Shown here: piece by piece, positions 54,888 to 62,855 of the stretch
How the letters are laid out: each line of letters opens with the position of its first letter
Numbering within the stretch: position 1 is the first letter of the stretch
DNA from: Pseudomonas migulae NBRC 103157
GTDB lineage: Bacteria > Pseudomonadota > Gammaproteobacteria > Pseudomonadales > Pseudomonadaceae
NCBI RefSeq assembly: GCF_002091715.1
Contig: NZ_BDAG01000001.1
Coordinates: forward strand, 124,001-188,000
DNA: 64,000 nucleotides
Direction: 5' to 3'
The notes under the pieces: generated by a model
Seen by the model: only the letters and a program-made list of their open reading frames with translations
Told to the model about the DNA's origin: nothing
The model's database searches: none
Position numbers and translations under genes: made by a program

Positions 54888-55161
54888 CGCCGTCGCCAGA
54901 AGCCCCGTCAATGAGCAGCGCGTAGATTCGCTGTGTGAGTTTTTGGCGAAGCAATACACGAAGGGTATTTATATGTGTTCGGTATTATATTGTGACACCG
55001 AATAAAAAACGGCTGATTTTTTAAAGTAGTGGTTGGTGGCTGTTCGCTACTGTGTTGCGTTCATAAAAATCCTTGCCTGGGTACAGGGTGATATGTGATA
55101 AAAGTACTGCCTCCACAGGATTTGCGTCCTACCAGAACCCACGCTAGAAAGTCGGCTACTC

Positions 55162-56832
55162 ATGTCCAGCATTCTTTTTTTTCCAATATCGATGCCAGAC
55201 GAGACACTGTTGTCTCGTATCACGAGGTACCATTTTTTGTCCGGAAACAAAACCGAGGCAGAAACTTTTCGTGATCTTTTTGGCGTTGCACCATTTCAAC
55301 TTTCGATTATACCCAAGCAATTAGAAAACCTTGCGTCTCGATTACCGGGAGTTAAAGAAAACAACTTGGCTGAATTGCTTGCAATTAATACTACGTTTCC
55401 TGCATACAAGCCTTTTATAGGGGTATCAAAAGACCCATCTAACGAACTGGACAGAGTTTTGTCAGATGTTGCTCGAGTGCCTAGGTGGGAGGGCACTAAA
55501 AATAGCAGAGCCAAGATTTGTTTAGCCTGTGTGCAGGCCGACCTCATAGAGTCAGGTTACGCATATTGGCACCGAGCTCATCATGTACCGGGCGTTACGG
55601 CCTGCTGGCGGCACGGCGAGGAACTTCTTCAATCTTGCCCGAATTGTTCTCACCCTTTCTTTCGTAGAAACAAGTTATTACCTAGTTTAACCGAAGATTG
55701 TGTTTGTGGGTGGAGCGCTATTAAACCTGCGAACCGTTTACTAGCCTCATCTGAAGAACGAGAGTATGCGGTTTTTGTAAATGATATTCTGCAACGCAAT
55801 CTGCCATCGGTGGATTATAAGATTTTGGCTGCCTGTTATCGGCGTCAAGCAAAGAAGCGTGGGTTTGTTCATGGAAATCTGATTGGCACTGCTAAATTAT
55901 TTAGCAGTATTCGTGATAAGTTCGGCGATGAAACTATTTCGAAAATTGACCTAGCATACGCAGCTGGCATCCGACGTCAATGGATTAGACTATCAACAAC
56001 AAGAGGTCAAATCGACATGCCGTTGGCACGGCACCTTCTAATATCTCTCCATCTTTTTGGGAGTGCGGAAAAATTTGAGAAATGTTTGGCTGAAGAGTCT
56101 CTACTTACTAGTTCGGTAAACCCGACCGCCCGACTTAAAGAGAGAGCTTTGCCAGTAAGTAAAAAAAAGGCTTATCGAGAAAAAATCTCAATACTACTAG
56201 AAGTCAAGCCAGGTATCGGTATGGATTATCTTTGGGTCAATGCTTATCAAGTAACACGTTGGCTCAACGAGAATGATAGAGACTGGTTATTGAGTGAAAT
56301 TACAAGGGACGTAAAGCAGAAGAATAGTGTCGAGTCGGTGGTGAGCGATGATGATGAAAAATACGCAAACATCCTTAAGGAAGGCGTAGAAAGCCTGTAC
56401 CGAATCACACAAAAACAGGTTCGAGTAAATATTAGTAACATGCTTGCACTTTTACCGCGAAAAGTAAGTAGGGAACGTGCGACTCGTAAGTCGTTTCCGT
56501 TGGTGTCAGAACAACTTGAGCTTCATCTAGAATCTCTTTGGCATTTTCGGTTACGGAGAATGATATGGATGATTTCGGAAATTGCGAGGCTTAAGTTGCC
56601 ACCAAACAGTTCCACCTTCAAATTGTTGACGACAGTGCCTCATATGGCCTGCCAGGCTCTCATAAATCACTTTGAGTGGGATTTGGACAATATGGTTAAG
56701 GAAGTTATTGATGGTGAAATGATGCTTAGAAATGCCGGCGTCTCGCGGCAATGGGAAGGGCCACCAGGTTATGATATTCCCATGGGTGGAAATGCATACA
56801 TGGAGATGATTGCTTCCAATTCAAAGCTCTAG
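55162..56832 (+). CDS. tniQ: Second TniQ-family protein in the same element
   Basis: A 556-residue protein with the TniQ opening (Met-Pro-Asp-Glu-Thr-Leu-Leu-Ser-Arg-Ile-Thr-Arg-Tyr). It has a full zinc-ribbon region: Cys120/Cys123, Cys148/His151, Cys159/Cys162 and Cys180/Cys182. The Ala-Tyr-Trp-His-Arg-Ala-His-His-Val-Pro-Gly-Val stretch matches TnsD. It is separated from tnsD by 274 bp and is clearly AT-richer than tnsABCD, so it was probably acquired separately. It occupies the tnsE position and likely directs the same TnsABC to another kind of target; that role is inference. Confidence 0.88.
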   Translation: MSSILFFPISMPDETLLSRITRYHFLSGNKTEAETFRDLFGVAPFQLSIIPKQLENLASRLPGVKENNLAELLAINTTFPAYKPFIGVSKDPSNELDRVLSDVARVPRWEGTKNSRAKICLACVQADLIESGYAYWHRAHHVPGVTACWRHGEELLQSCPNCSHPFFRRNKLLPSLTEDCVCGWSAIKPANRLLASSEEREYAVFVNDILQRNLPSVDYKILAACYRRQAKKRGFVHGNLIGTAKLFSSIRDKFGDETISKIDLAYAAGIRRQWIRLSTTRGQIDMPLARHLLISLHLFGSAEKFEKCLAEESLLTSSVNPTARLKERALPVSKKKAYREKISILLEVKPGIGMDYLWVNAYQVTRWLNENDRDWLLSEITRDVKQKNSVESVVSDDDEKYANILKEGVESLYRITQKQVRVNISNMLALLPRKVSRERATRKSFPLVSEQLELHLESLWHFRLRRMIWMISEIARLKLPPNSSTFKLLTTVPHMACQALINHFEWDLDNMVKEVIDGEMMLRNAGVSRQWEGPPGYDIPMGGNAYMEMIASNSKL

Positions 56833-56898
56833 TAGATATTTTATGGAATGGCACACAATGCTCTTGATCCAATGAACGCTGAGGCTTATTGCTAGGCG

Positions 56899-57190
56899 GT
56901 GGATGTCACTATTTATACTGACCCAGCGGCACAGCGACGTGGGATTGGACGTGCACTCTATCAGCGGCTTCAGCAGACAAGGGTTCTATGCCGCGTACGC
57001 CGATATCGCCCCCCTCAATGCCGCAGACATCGGTATTCATGACGCCCCGGCTTCACTTCCATTGGCACCTATCCCGAATTGGGATTCAAGCAGGGCGATG
57101 GCATGACGTCAGTTACTGGCGCAAGCCACTCCAGGTGGCGACACCACCGATCGAAATTGTGGTGTTCAGTGAGGTGAGGGATACGTAGAG
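56899..57190 (+). pseudogene. Decayed GNAT acetyltransferase (phosphinothricin acetyltransferase-like)
   Basis: The GNAT core Val-Asp-Val-Thr-Ile-Tyr-Thr-Asp-Pro-Ala-Ala-Gln-Arg-Arg-Gly-Ile-Gly-Arg-Ala-Leu is in one frame. Gln-Gly-Phe-Tyr-Ala-Ala-Tyr-Ala-Asp-Ile-Ala continues it in a second frame and Gly-Thr-Tyr-Pro-Glu-Leu-Gly-Phe-Lys-Gln-Gly in a third. Trp-His-Asp-Val-Ser-Tyr-Trp-Arg-Lys-Pro-Leu follows after another shift. The N-terminal half is missing. Several frameshifts and the truncation mean it cannot be functional. Confidence 0.85.
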
Positions 57191-57397
57191 CTGTAGGTCT
57201 TGAGAACGTGAGCCCGCGATCAGAGGTATCGCGGGGTGAATCAGACCATAGCGACGGGGCAAGCATCAGCTTGTGAGGATAGGAGTCAAGTTTTGCGCGC
57301 TGTTCATCGGCGTTAAGATCAGGCGCTTTACGGGCAGCTATGCTGACTGGTGTGATTGATTATTCGACTCGATTGTTGAAGAGGGTCGGAGGGACGA

Positions 57398-57790
57398 ATG
57401 AATCTTGAGGGCCTAGCCGAACTGCTTTCCGGTGGCGAAAAACTACCTGGATGTGAGCTAGCTCATTCAGACGCCTTGGCTCTGGTCGGACTTTACTTTC
57501 CTGGACGCGCCTATTGCCTGGTCGCTGACTGGACAGTGGTTGATATAGCGGTCTCCCCCCGTCAGTTAAAGGCCGTTGCTAGAAGAGGAGTCACTCCTAC
57601 TTTAGTCAACGCTTTATGTGTTATCCACGATAGCAAAGGACGTTTCCCTCGCGGTCATTGGGTAAGAACCTCATTGGGTGTTTCCTTCACCCATGATTGC
57701 CTGTTCGAGACTAAAAACACCGTTTATGTGTTGATGGGACCCGGTCGAAGGGTACGAACAGACCTGGACGTCGCGCAGAGCCTGTACTGA
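57398..57790 (+). CDS. Small protein, DUF6957-like
   Basis: A 130-residue soluble protein from an ATG at 57398. The pattern Tyr-Phe-Pro-Gly-Arg-Ala-Tyr-Cys-Leu-Val-Ala-Asp-Trp-Thr-Val-Val and the later Trp-Val-Arg-Thr-Ser ... Phe-Glu-Thr-Lys-Asn-Thr-Val-Tyr-Val-Leu-Met-Gly resembles DUF6957 proteins found as small accessory genes in Pseudomonas. That assignment is from memory. Function is unknown. It lies between the decayed acetyltransferase and the metal cassette. Confidence 0.65.
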   Translation: MNLEGLAELLSGGEKLPGCELAHSDALALVGLYFPGRAYCLVADWTVVDIAVSPRQLKAVARRGVTPTLVNALCVIHDSKGRFPRGHWVRTSLGVSFTHDCLFETKNTVYVLMGPGRRVRTDLDVAQSLY

Positions 57791-58150
57791 AGATTCACTG
57801 GTGCGCAATGTCATCGACGTTCCGCGGTGTAAGTTTCGTCCGTCTCAGCCATCCCTATATTTTTCCGGTGTTTACGAAGACATAGCGCTGGACAGCAACC
57901 GTGTCGAACAGTACATGCATGTAGGCAGCACGTAGGTTTGCCCTTGCCCAAGATCGTGGTCATGTTGTGTGCGGGATTAACCATCCTTGAGCAACCAGGC
58001 TAGGCGATGTTCACTAGCAGTCCCACAATTCCAATGGGATGGCTTGGTCGTAGTGAATCGCAGAGGGGGATATCAACCGCTCAATCGATTGATAGAAATC
58101 ACTGTGTGGGGCATACCATGCCACGACAAGAAACGGCAGACTTCATTCCG
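57791..58150. other. Intergenic stretch upstream of the metal ATPase
   Basis: I see no intact gene here. In particular there is no divergent MerR-family regulator, which usually sits beside such an ATPase gene. A few short fragments look coding-like (for example Leu-Asp-Ser-Asn-Arg-Val-Glu near 57890) but are too short to identify. Confidence 0.5.
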
Positions 58151-58153
58151 TGC

Positions 58154-58184
58154 TTGACCCTGTAGTAGGTACAGGCTGTTGAAT
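58154..58184 (+). promoter_or_regulatory. MerR-family (CadR/PbrR-like) promoter-operator
   Basis: TTGACC (58154) and TTGAAT (58179) are separated by 19 bp, the long spacer of MerR-activated promoters. The spacer holds the imperfect dyad CCCTGTAGTAGGTACAGGC (58157-58175), close to CadR/PbrR operators. It lies 30 bp before the ATPase start codon. Confidence 0.85.
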
Positions 58185-58214
58185 GGTGGAATTATCCTCT
58201 GCGGTAGAAACACC

Positions 58215-60575
58215 ATGAACCAGGAAAACAAGCTCAAGCCGGTCCTCCGTCTTCACGTACAGAAGAAAGAAGAGTGTTGCGGATCTGACCATCGGCATGG
58301 GTCTGTTGATGCTGCTGAACCTAGACATCATAAAGAACATGGTCACGACCACGACCACGACCACAAGCATGAGCATGCCCACGATCATGCCGATGCGTGT
58401 TGTCCTCATGGCACGCAAGCTACCGAAGGTGTTGCGATTATCAAGAGTAGTCCCGCTCCGGAAGGGACCAACAGGGTTCGATACCGCATCGACAAAATGG
58501 ATTGCCCCACAGAGGAGCGCCTGATCCGTAACCGGCTGGAACCCATGTCCGGAATTGTCCGACTCGACTTCAATCTCTTGAATCGTGAGTTGACCGTGCA
58601 TCACCGCTTGGATGATCCGCAGTCAATCGTCACCGCATTAGTCGCGTTGGACATGGGGCCGAGCTTGCTTGAGGCCGGTGCCGCGCCATCGGCGGTTCCC
58701 CCTGCCCTGAGCGCAAAATTGAAAGGATTACTGGCCATTAGCGGCCTGGCTGCTATCGCCGCTGAGGTCATCGCGTGGACAACTGGGCAGGAAGGCTCTT
58801 GGCCGGTGATGGTGCTTGCCGCTCTTTCCATTCTTAGCGCTGGCCTGCCTACCCTCAAAAAGGGTTGGATTGCGATCAAGAACTTCACGCTGAACATCTA
58901 TTTTCTGATGTCGCTGGCTGTCGTCGGTGCTCTCGTCATAGGTAAATGGCCTGAAGCTGCGATGGTGGTTTTTCTCTTTGCTATTGCTGAAGCTATCGAA
59001 GCACTTTCTCTGGAGCGCGCGCGTAACGCGATCAAGTCGCTAACTGCGTTAGCGCCAGAAACCGCTGAAGTCATGATTGATGGCGGTTGGAAAGACCAGC
59101 CGGTGGCAAGTGTATTACTCGGTAGTCGTATTCGGGTTCGCACAGGTTCACGAGTACCCTTGGATGCTAGCGTCGAGTCTGGTCGTGCGGCCCTTGATCA
59201 GGCTCCAATTACCGGCGAAAGCCTGCCGGTTGATAAGCAGGTCGGTGATCCTCTTTACGCAGGCAGTATCGTTACTGATGGTGTGGTTGAAGCGACTGTG
59301 ACGGCCGTAGCAGGAGAAAGCACTCTTGCTCGTATCGCGTCGGCGATACAAGACGCGCAATCGCAACGAGCACCTACTCAGCGCTTTGTGGATCAGTTTG
59401 CACGCTATTACACCCCGGCTGTAGTGGTACTTGCCCTCTTGGTTGCTGTATTGGGCCCTGTTCTGATCGGTGGGACCTGGGGCAATTGGCTCTATCAGGC
59501 GCTGGTCTTATTAGTCATTGCTTGCCCTTGTGCCTTGGTGGTTTCAACGCCAATTACTGTCGTCAGTGGTCTGGCTGCGGCTGCTAAACATGGCATCTTG
59601 ATTAAAGGCGGCGCATACCTTGAAAGTGGTCGACTTCTGAAGGTTGTCGCACTCGATAAGACCGGCACCTTGACCCAAGGCAAACCAATACTGACTGATA
59701 CCGAGCCGTTTGGTGATCTGCCCATCGGGATGGCCTTGAAGATTGCTGCGAGTCTCGATGACCACAGCACACACCCAGTGGCAAAGGCCCTGGTCAGCGG
59801 ATGGAAACTACAGCAGCCAGACGCCTCGACTCTGCCGGTCGAGGACTTTGGTGTACTCAACGGGCGTGGCGTCAAAGGCACTATTGACGGTCAATCATGG
59901 CACTTGGGTAACCATCGCTTGGTAGAGGAGCTGGGTGTATGTTCGCCAGCGCTTGAGGCCCGATTGTCGTTGCTGGAAAACGCAGGAAAAACAGTAATCG
60001 TGCTCTGCGCCACCAGCGGCCCAGTGGCGATTTTTGCTGTGGCGGACACAATAAGACCTGAAAGTATTGCAGCCGTAACTGCTCTGAAAGCGTTGAATGT
60101 CGTACCGGTGATGCTCACGGGTGACAACCCTGCAACAGCCAAATCCATTGCCGCGCAGCTCGGCATTCAGGATGCGCGCGGAAACCTGATGCCGGAGGAT
60201 AAACAAGCCGCCGTCGCTGAACTCAAACGCCGTTTTGGTTCTGTTGGCATGGTGGGTGACGGCGTAAATGATGCTCCAGCATTGGCACAAGCCGATATTG
60301 GTTTTGCAATGGGGGCCGCAGGGACTGCCACAGCGCTTGAAACGGCTGATGTAGCCATCATGGATGACGACCCGCGCAAGATTGCTGATTTTATTAGCCT
60401 GAGTCGTCGATGTGCCACTGTTTTGAAGCAAAACATCGGACTGGCGCTGGGCATCAAAGTTGTTTTTTTGACGCTTGCATTGTCTGGCCACGCTACGTTG
60501 TGGATGGCTGTTTTCGCCGATATGGGGGCGAGCTTGCTCGTCGTATTTAACGGCCTGCGGTTATTGCGTCGGTGA
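58215..60575 (+). CDS. cadA: Cd/Zn/Pb-exporting P1B-type ATPase
   Basis: A 786-residue heavy-metal efflux pump. I choose the ATG at 58215 (Met-Asn-Gln-Glu-Asn-Lys) because the upstream TTG frame overlaps the promoter. The N-terminus has Cys-Cys (21-22), a His-rich stretch (about 38-65) with a second Cys-Cys, and one HMA domain with Met-Asp-Cys-Pro-Thr-Glu-Glu (95-101). Eight membrane helices follow, with Cys-Pro-Cys near 437, the phosphorylation site Asp-Lys-Thr-Gly-Thr near 481, His-Pro in the N domain and Gly-Asp-Gly-Val-Asn-Asp near 681. This fits the CadA/ZntA (P1B-2) group. Regulation by a MerR-type protein is expected. Confidence 0.94.
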   Translation: MNQENKLKPVLRLHVQKKEECCGSDHRHGSVDAAEPRHHKEHGHDHDHDHKHEHAHDHADACCPHGTQATEGVAIIKSSPAPEGTNRVRYRIDKMDCPTEERLIRNRLEPMSGIVRLDFNLLNRELTVHHRLDDPQSIVTALVALDMGPSLLEAGAAPSAVPPALSAKLKGLLAISGLAAIAAEVIAWTTGQEGSWPVMVLAALSILSAGLPTLKKGWIAIKNFTLNIYFLMSLAVVGALVIGKWPEAAMVVFLFAIAEAIEALSLERARNAIKSLTALAPETAEVMIDGGWKDQPVASVLLGSRIRVRTGSRVPLDASVESGRAALDQAPITGESLPVDKQVGDPLYAGSIVTDGVVEATVTAVAGESTLARIASAIQDAQSQRAPTQRFVDQFARYYTPAVVVLALLVAVLGPVLIGGTWGNWLYQALVLLVIACPCALVVSTPITVVSGLAAAAKHGILIKGGAYLESGRLLKVVALDKTGTLTQGKPILTDTEPFGDLPIGMALKIAASLDDHSTHPVAKALVSGWKLQQPDASTLPVEDFGVLNGRGVKGTIDGQSWHLGNHRLVEELGVCSPALEARLSLLENAGKTVIVLCATSGPVAIFAVADTIRPESIAAVTALKALNVVPVMLTGDNPATAKSIAAQLGIQDARGNLMPEDKQAAVAELKRRFGSVGMVGDGVNDAPALAQADIGFAMGAAGTATALETADVAIMDDDPRKIADFISLSRRCATVLKQNIGLALGIKVVFLTLALSGHATLWMAVFADMGASLLVVFNGLRLLRR

Positions 60576-60629
60576 TACGAAAGCTTCGACCTCTTCTTCA
60601 ATTACATGTCCACACAAGGAAATCAAATC

Positions 60630-61040
60630 ATGCAATGTCCGATCTGCAAAGATACTGCCCTCGTAATGACTGAGCGCCAAAGCATCGAAATTGATTATTG
60701 TCCTCAATGCCGTGGTGTTTGGCTCGACCGAGGTGAACTCGACAAGATCATCGAGCGCAGCCAACAGCAGGAGGCCGTCAGGTTTCTTCCACAGAACTTA
60801 ACTTCACCTGTGCAAAGTTCTCCTCCAGCAGAACAGCCTGGTTACAACCAACATGAGAATGGTCATGGTCATGGAGATCAACGAGGAAGTCACGGTGGCG
60901 GTTGGAGAGACGGTGGCCATCAAAGCGGCCATCAAAGCGGCCATCAAAGCGGTCATCAGAGTGGCCATCAAAGTCAGGGTGGGCATCAGGGGCAACAGCC
61001 GTATCGCAAAAAATCGTTTTTGCAGGAGATGTTCGATTAA
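60630..61040 (+). CDS. Zinc-ribbon protein with a Gly-His-Gln-Ser repeat tail
   Basis: The ATG at 60630 (Met-Gln-Cys-Pro-Ile-Cys) has AAGGA ten bases upstream and is preferred over 60606. The 136-residue protein has a TFIIB-like zinc ribbon (Cys-Pro-Ile-Cys ... Tyr-Cys-Pro-Gln-Cys-Arg-Gly-Val-Trp-Leu-Asp-Arg-Gly-Glu-Leu) in the first 45 residues. A long Gly/His/Gln/Ser-rich tail (about 75-125) ends in Tyr-Arg-Lys-Lys-Ser-Phe-Leu. The tail could buffer metal. It sits 54 bp after cadA and is probably co-transcribed. Confidence 0.88.
   Translation: MQCPICKDTALVMTERQSIEIDYCPQCRGVWLDRGELDKIIERSQQQEAVRFLPQNLTSPVQSSPPAEQPGYNQHENGHGHGDQRGSHGGGWRDGGHQSGHQSGHQSGHQSGHQSQGGHQGQQPYRKKSFLQEMFD
60915..60974 (+). 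repeat. Five tandem 12-bp repeats coding Gly-His-Gln-Ser
   Basis: GGCCATCAAAGC occurs three times exactly and twice with one to three changes, without spacers. It is an in-frame coding repeat, prone to length change by slippage. Confidence 0.95.
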
Positions 61041-61219
61041 GGCTGCGATTTCGCGCTTTGATTGAGATTTACCTCAAACCACTATCAATCCTGAAGTGGG
61101 ATATCGCTTAAGGGAACGGTTTGGGGTAGTCACAGGTCCTTATATTCTGCAACCGACTGTAGCAACGTAATACCAGGATGGGTGGGGTTTTCTCGAGTCA
61201 CTATTAGGGGAGTAAGATT

Positions 61220-62134
61220 ATGGGATCTGGACACAGTCACGGCCAGGTGCGCGCAGGCCATGAGAAGATGTTGTGGATCGCTCTCGCCCTAACGACGAGC
61301 TTTATGGTGGCGGAGGTCATCGGGGCCTTTGTCACCGGCAGTCTAGCCTTACTATCCGACGCGGCTCACATGTTGACGGATGTGGCCGCTTTAGCGATAT
61401 CCTTGGTTGCTATTCATATAGCCAAGCGCTCTGCGGATAAAAAACGGACCTTTGGTTACGCAAGATTCGAAATACTTGCAGCCACATTCAATGCGGTTTT
61501 GTTATTTTTAGTCGCAATATATATCGTGTATGAAGCGTATCTGCGACTTAAGGCCCCTGCAGAAATTCAGTCGACGGGCATGTTGGTTATCGCGGTGATT
61601 GGGCTCATCGTCAACCTCATTTCAATGCGTTTGCTAAGTGCTGCCAGTGGTGAAAGCCTCAATGTTAAAGGTGCCTATTTAGAGGTTTGGAGCGACATGG
61701 TGGGGTCTATTGGCGTCATCATCGCAGCCCTGTTGATCCGCTTCACTGGTTGGAACTGGGTAGATTCCCTTGTCGCTGCCGGTATTGGGTTCTGGGTGCT
61801 GCCTAGAACGTGGTCATTACTTAAGGAAAGCTTGAACATATTGCTTCAAGGAGTTCCAGATGGCATCGATATACAGAAGGTGGAGGCGAAGCTTTATGGG
61901 ATCGATGGCGTCAAAAATGTGCACGACTTGCATGTTTGGGCTTTGACCAGTGGAAAAAGTGTAATGAGCGTCCATCTTATCGCTGACTCCGTCTCCCGTA
62001 GCGAGCAAGATATTTTGTCCGAAGTAACTTCACTTATGAGTGAAGAGTTTCAGATCAGTCATACGACTGTCCAAATGGAAGGTTCGGACTTTCATAGCAA
62101 ACTAGCTGACGACCATGAGGGTATGGTCCACTAA
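61220..62134 (+). CDS. Cation diffusion facilitator (CzcD/ZitB-like)
   Basis: A 304-residue proton-coupled exporter of Zn, Cd or Co. Six hydrophobic helices are readable. The metal-site motif Ser-Asp-Ala-Ala-His-Met-Leu-Thr-Asp (Asp47, His50, Asp54) lies in helix 2 and Val-Trp-Ser-Asp-Met-Val-Gly-Ser in helix 5. A cytoplasmic domain with Val-His-Asp-Leu-His-Val-Trp-Ala-Leu-Thr-Ser-Gly follows near 233-244. The His-containing N-terminus is short. GGGGAG precedes the ATG. It complements CadA in the metal cassette, as inner-membrane export. Confidence 0.93.
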   Translation: MGSGHSHGQVRAGHEKMLWIALALTTSFMVAEVIGAFVTGSLALLSDAAHMLTDVAALAISLVAIHIAKRSADKKRTFGYARFEILAATFNAVLLFLVAIYIVYEAYLRLKAPAEIQSTGMLVIAVIGLIVNLISMRLLSAASGESLNVKGAYLEVWSDMVGSIGVIIAALLIRFTGWNWVDSLVAAGIGFWVLPRTWSLLKESLNILLQGVPDGIDIQKVEAKLYGIDGVKNVHDLHVWALTSGKSVMSVHLIADSVSRSEQDILSEVTSLMSEEFQISHTTVQMEGSDFHSKLADDHEGMVH

Positions 62135-62204
62135 CTGAGTTGCATTTATTTTAACCGGACGCAAGTTTTTACATCGCGGATACCGATCAATAGGGTTGAT
62201 TAAA

Positions 62205-62720
62205 ATGATCAGAAATATTTTAAGTTGTTCTGGGCTGGCAATGCTTTTGGCTTTTGTAGCACAGCCGGCTTTTTCAACACCTGCTAATCCAGAAAAGGTA
62301 TTCGGGTGGATTGAAGAAGGAATACTTTTACCGGAAAATATTGCCGTGAAAGTAAAATTAGATACAGGGGCTCTTACCTCTTCGATGGATGCGAAAGACT
62401 TGGAACGATTCCGAAAAAATGGAGAGGAATGGGTTCGTTTCAACGTTAAAGTCAAAGATACCAAAACTAAGAAAGTGAGTAACGCACTCTTCGAGCGACG
62501 CGTCGAAAGAAATGTAAAGGTTAGAGGCGCCGGCGGCGCTGAACGTCGTCCAGTAGTCATGATGACGATGTGCATAGGTGATAAAATTTATGAGGAAGAG
62601 TTTTCACTGAAGGATCGAGGCGACATGAATTATCCCGTCTTGCTTGGTCGCCGAACTTTGGGGGCGTTGGGGGCGGTCGATGTCTCGCGCACCTTCACTG
62701 ACGAACCCAACTGTAATTAG
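62205..62720 (+). CDS. Exported retropepsin-like (RimK-associated 'zinc protease') protein
   Basis: A 171-residue protein with a signal peptide (Met-Ile-Arg-Asn-Ile-Leu ... Ala-Met-Leu-Leu-Ala-Phe-Val-Ala-Gln-Pro-Ala-Phe-Ser). The aspartyl-protease motif Leu-Asp-Thr-Gly-Ala-Leu-Thr-Ser-Ser is near residues 50-58, and a late Tyr-Pro-Val-Leu-Leu-Gly-Arg-Arg-Thr-Leu motif is typical of PF05618. This family is labelled ATP-dependent zinc protease but looks like a retropepsin fold. The ATG at 62205 is preferred over the TTG at 62196. It follows the exporter by 70 bp and may be part of the cassette; its substrate is unknown. Confidence 0.85.
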   Translation: MIRNILSCSGLAMLLAFVAQPAFSTPANPEKVFGWIEEGILLPENIAVKVKLDTGALTSSMDAKDLERFRKNGEEWVRFNVKVKDTKTKKVSNALFERRVERNVKVRGAGGAERRPVVMMTMCIGDKIYEEEFSLKDRGDMNYPVLLGRRTLGALGAVDVSRTFTDEPNCN

Positions 62721-62771
62721 AACTAACATCCTACCTTTTATCTATACGTGCAGGGTGATTGTACGTAAACG

Positions 62772-62823
62772 GCTGGCGATCCCACCTTGCGTAATTACGC
62801 CGATTGCCACCGGTGGGATCGCC
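62772..62823. terminator. Inverted repeat between converging genes
   Basis: GGCGATCCCACC and GGTGGGATCGCC are exact inverses about 27 bp apart, in the gap between the protease-like gene (plus) and the cyclase gene (minus). It could work as a bidirectional terminator, though the loop is long and no T run follows. Confidence 0.55.
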
Positions 62824-62855
62824 GTTCCTAATCTCACTTGCTCATTGTTGGTCAG

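Noticed and set aside
60915..60974. Possible CRISPR-like array
   Set aside because: The repeats are contiguous 12-bp coding units without spacers. No CRISPR array or cas gene was seen anywhere in the window.
62721..62855. Possible outer end of the glmS element at the 62.77-62.82 kb inverted repeat
   Set aside because: It has no ACAATAAAG or GTGTCAA repeats like those of the glmS-side end; it looks like a terminator between converging genes.
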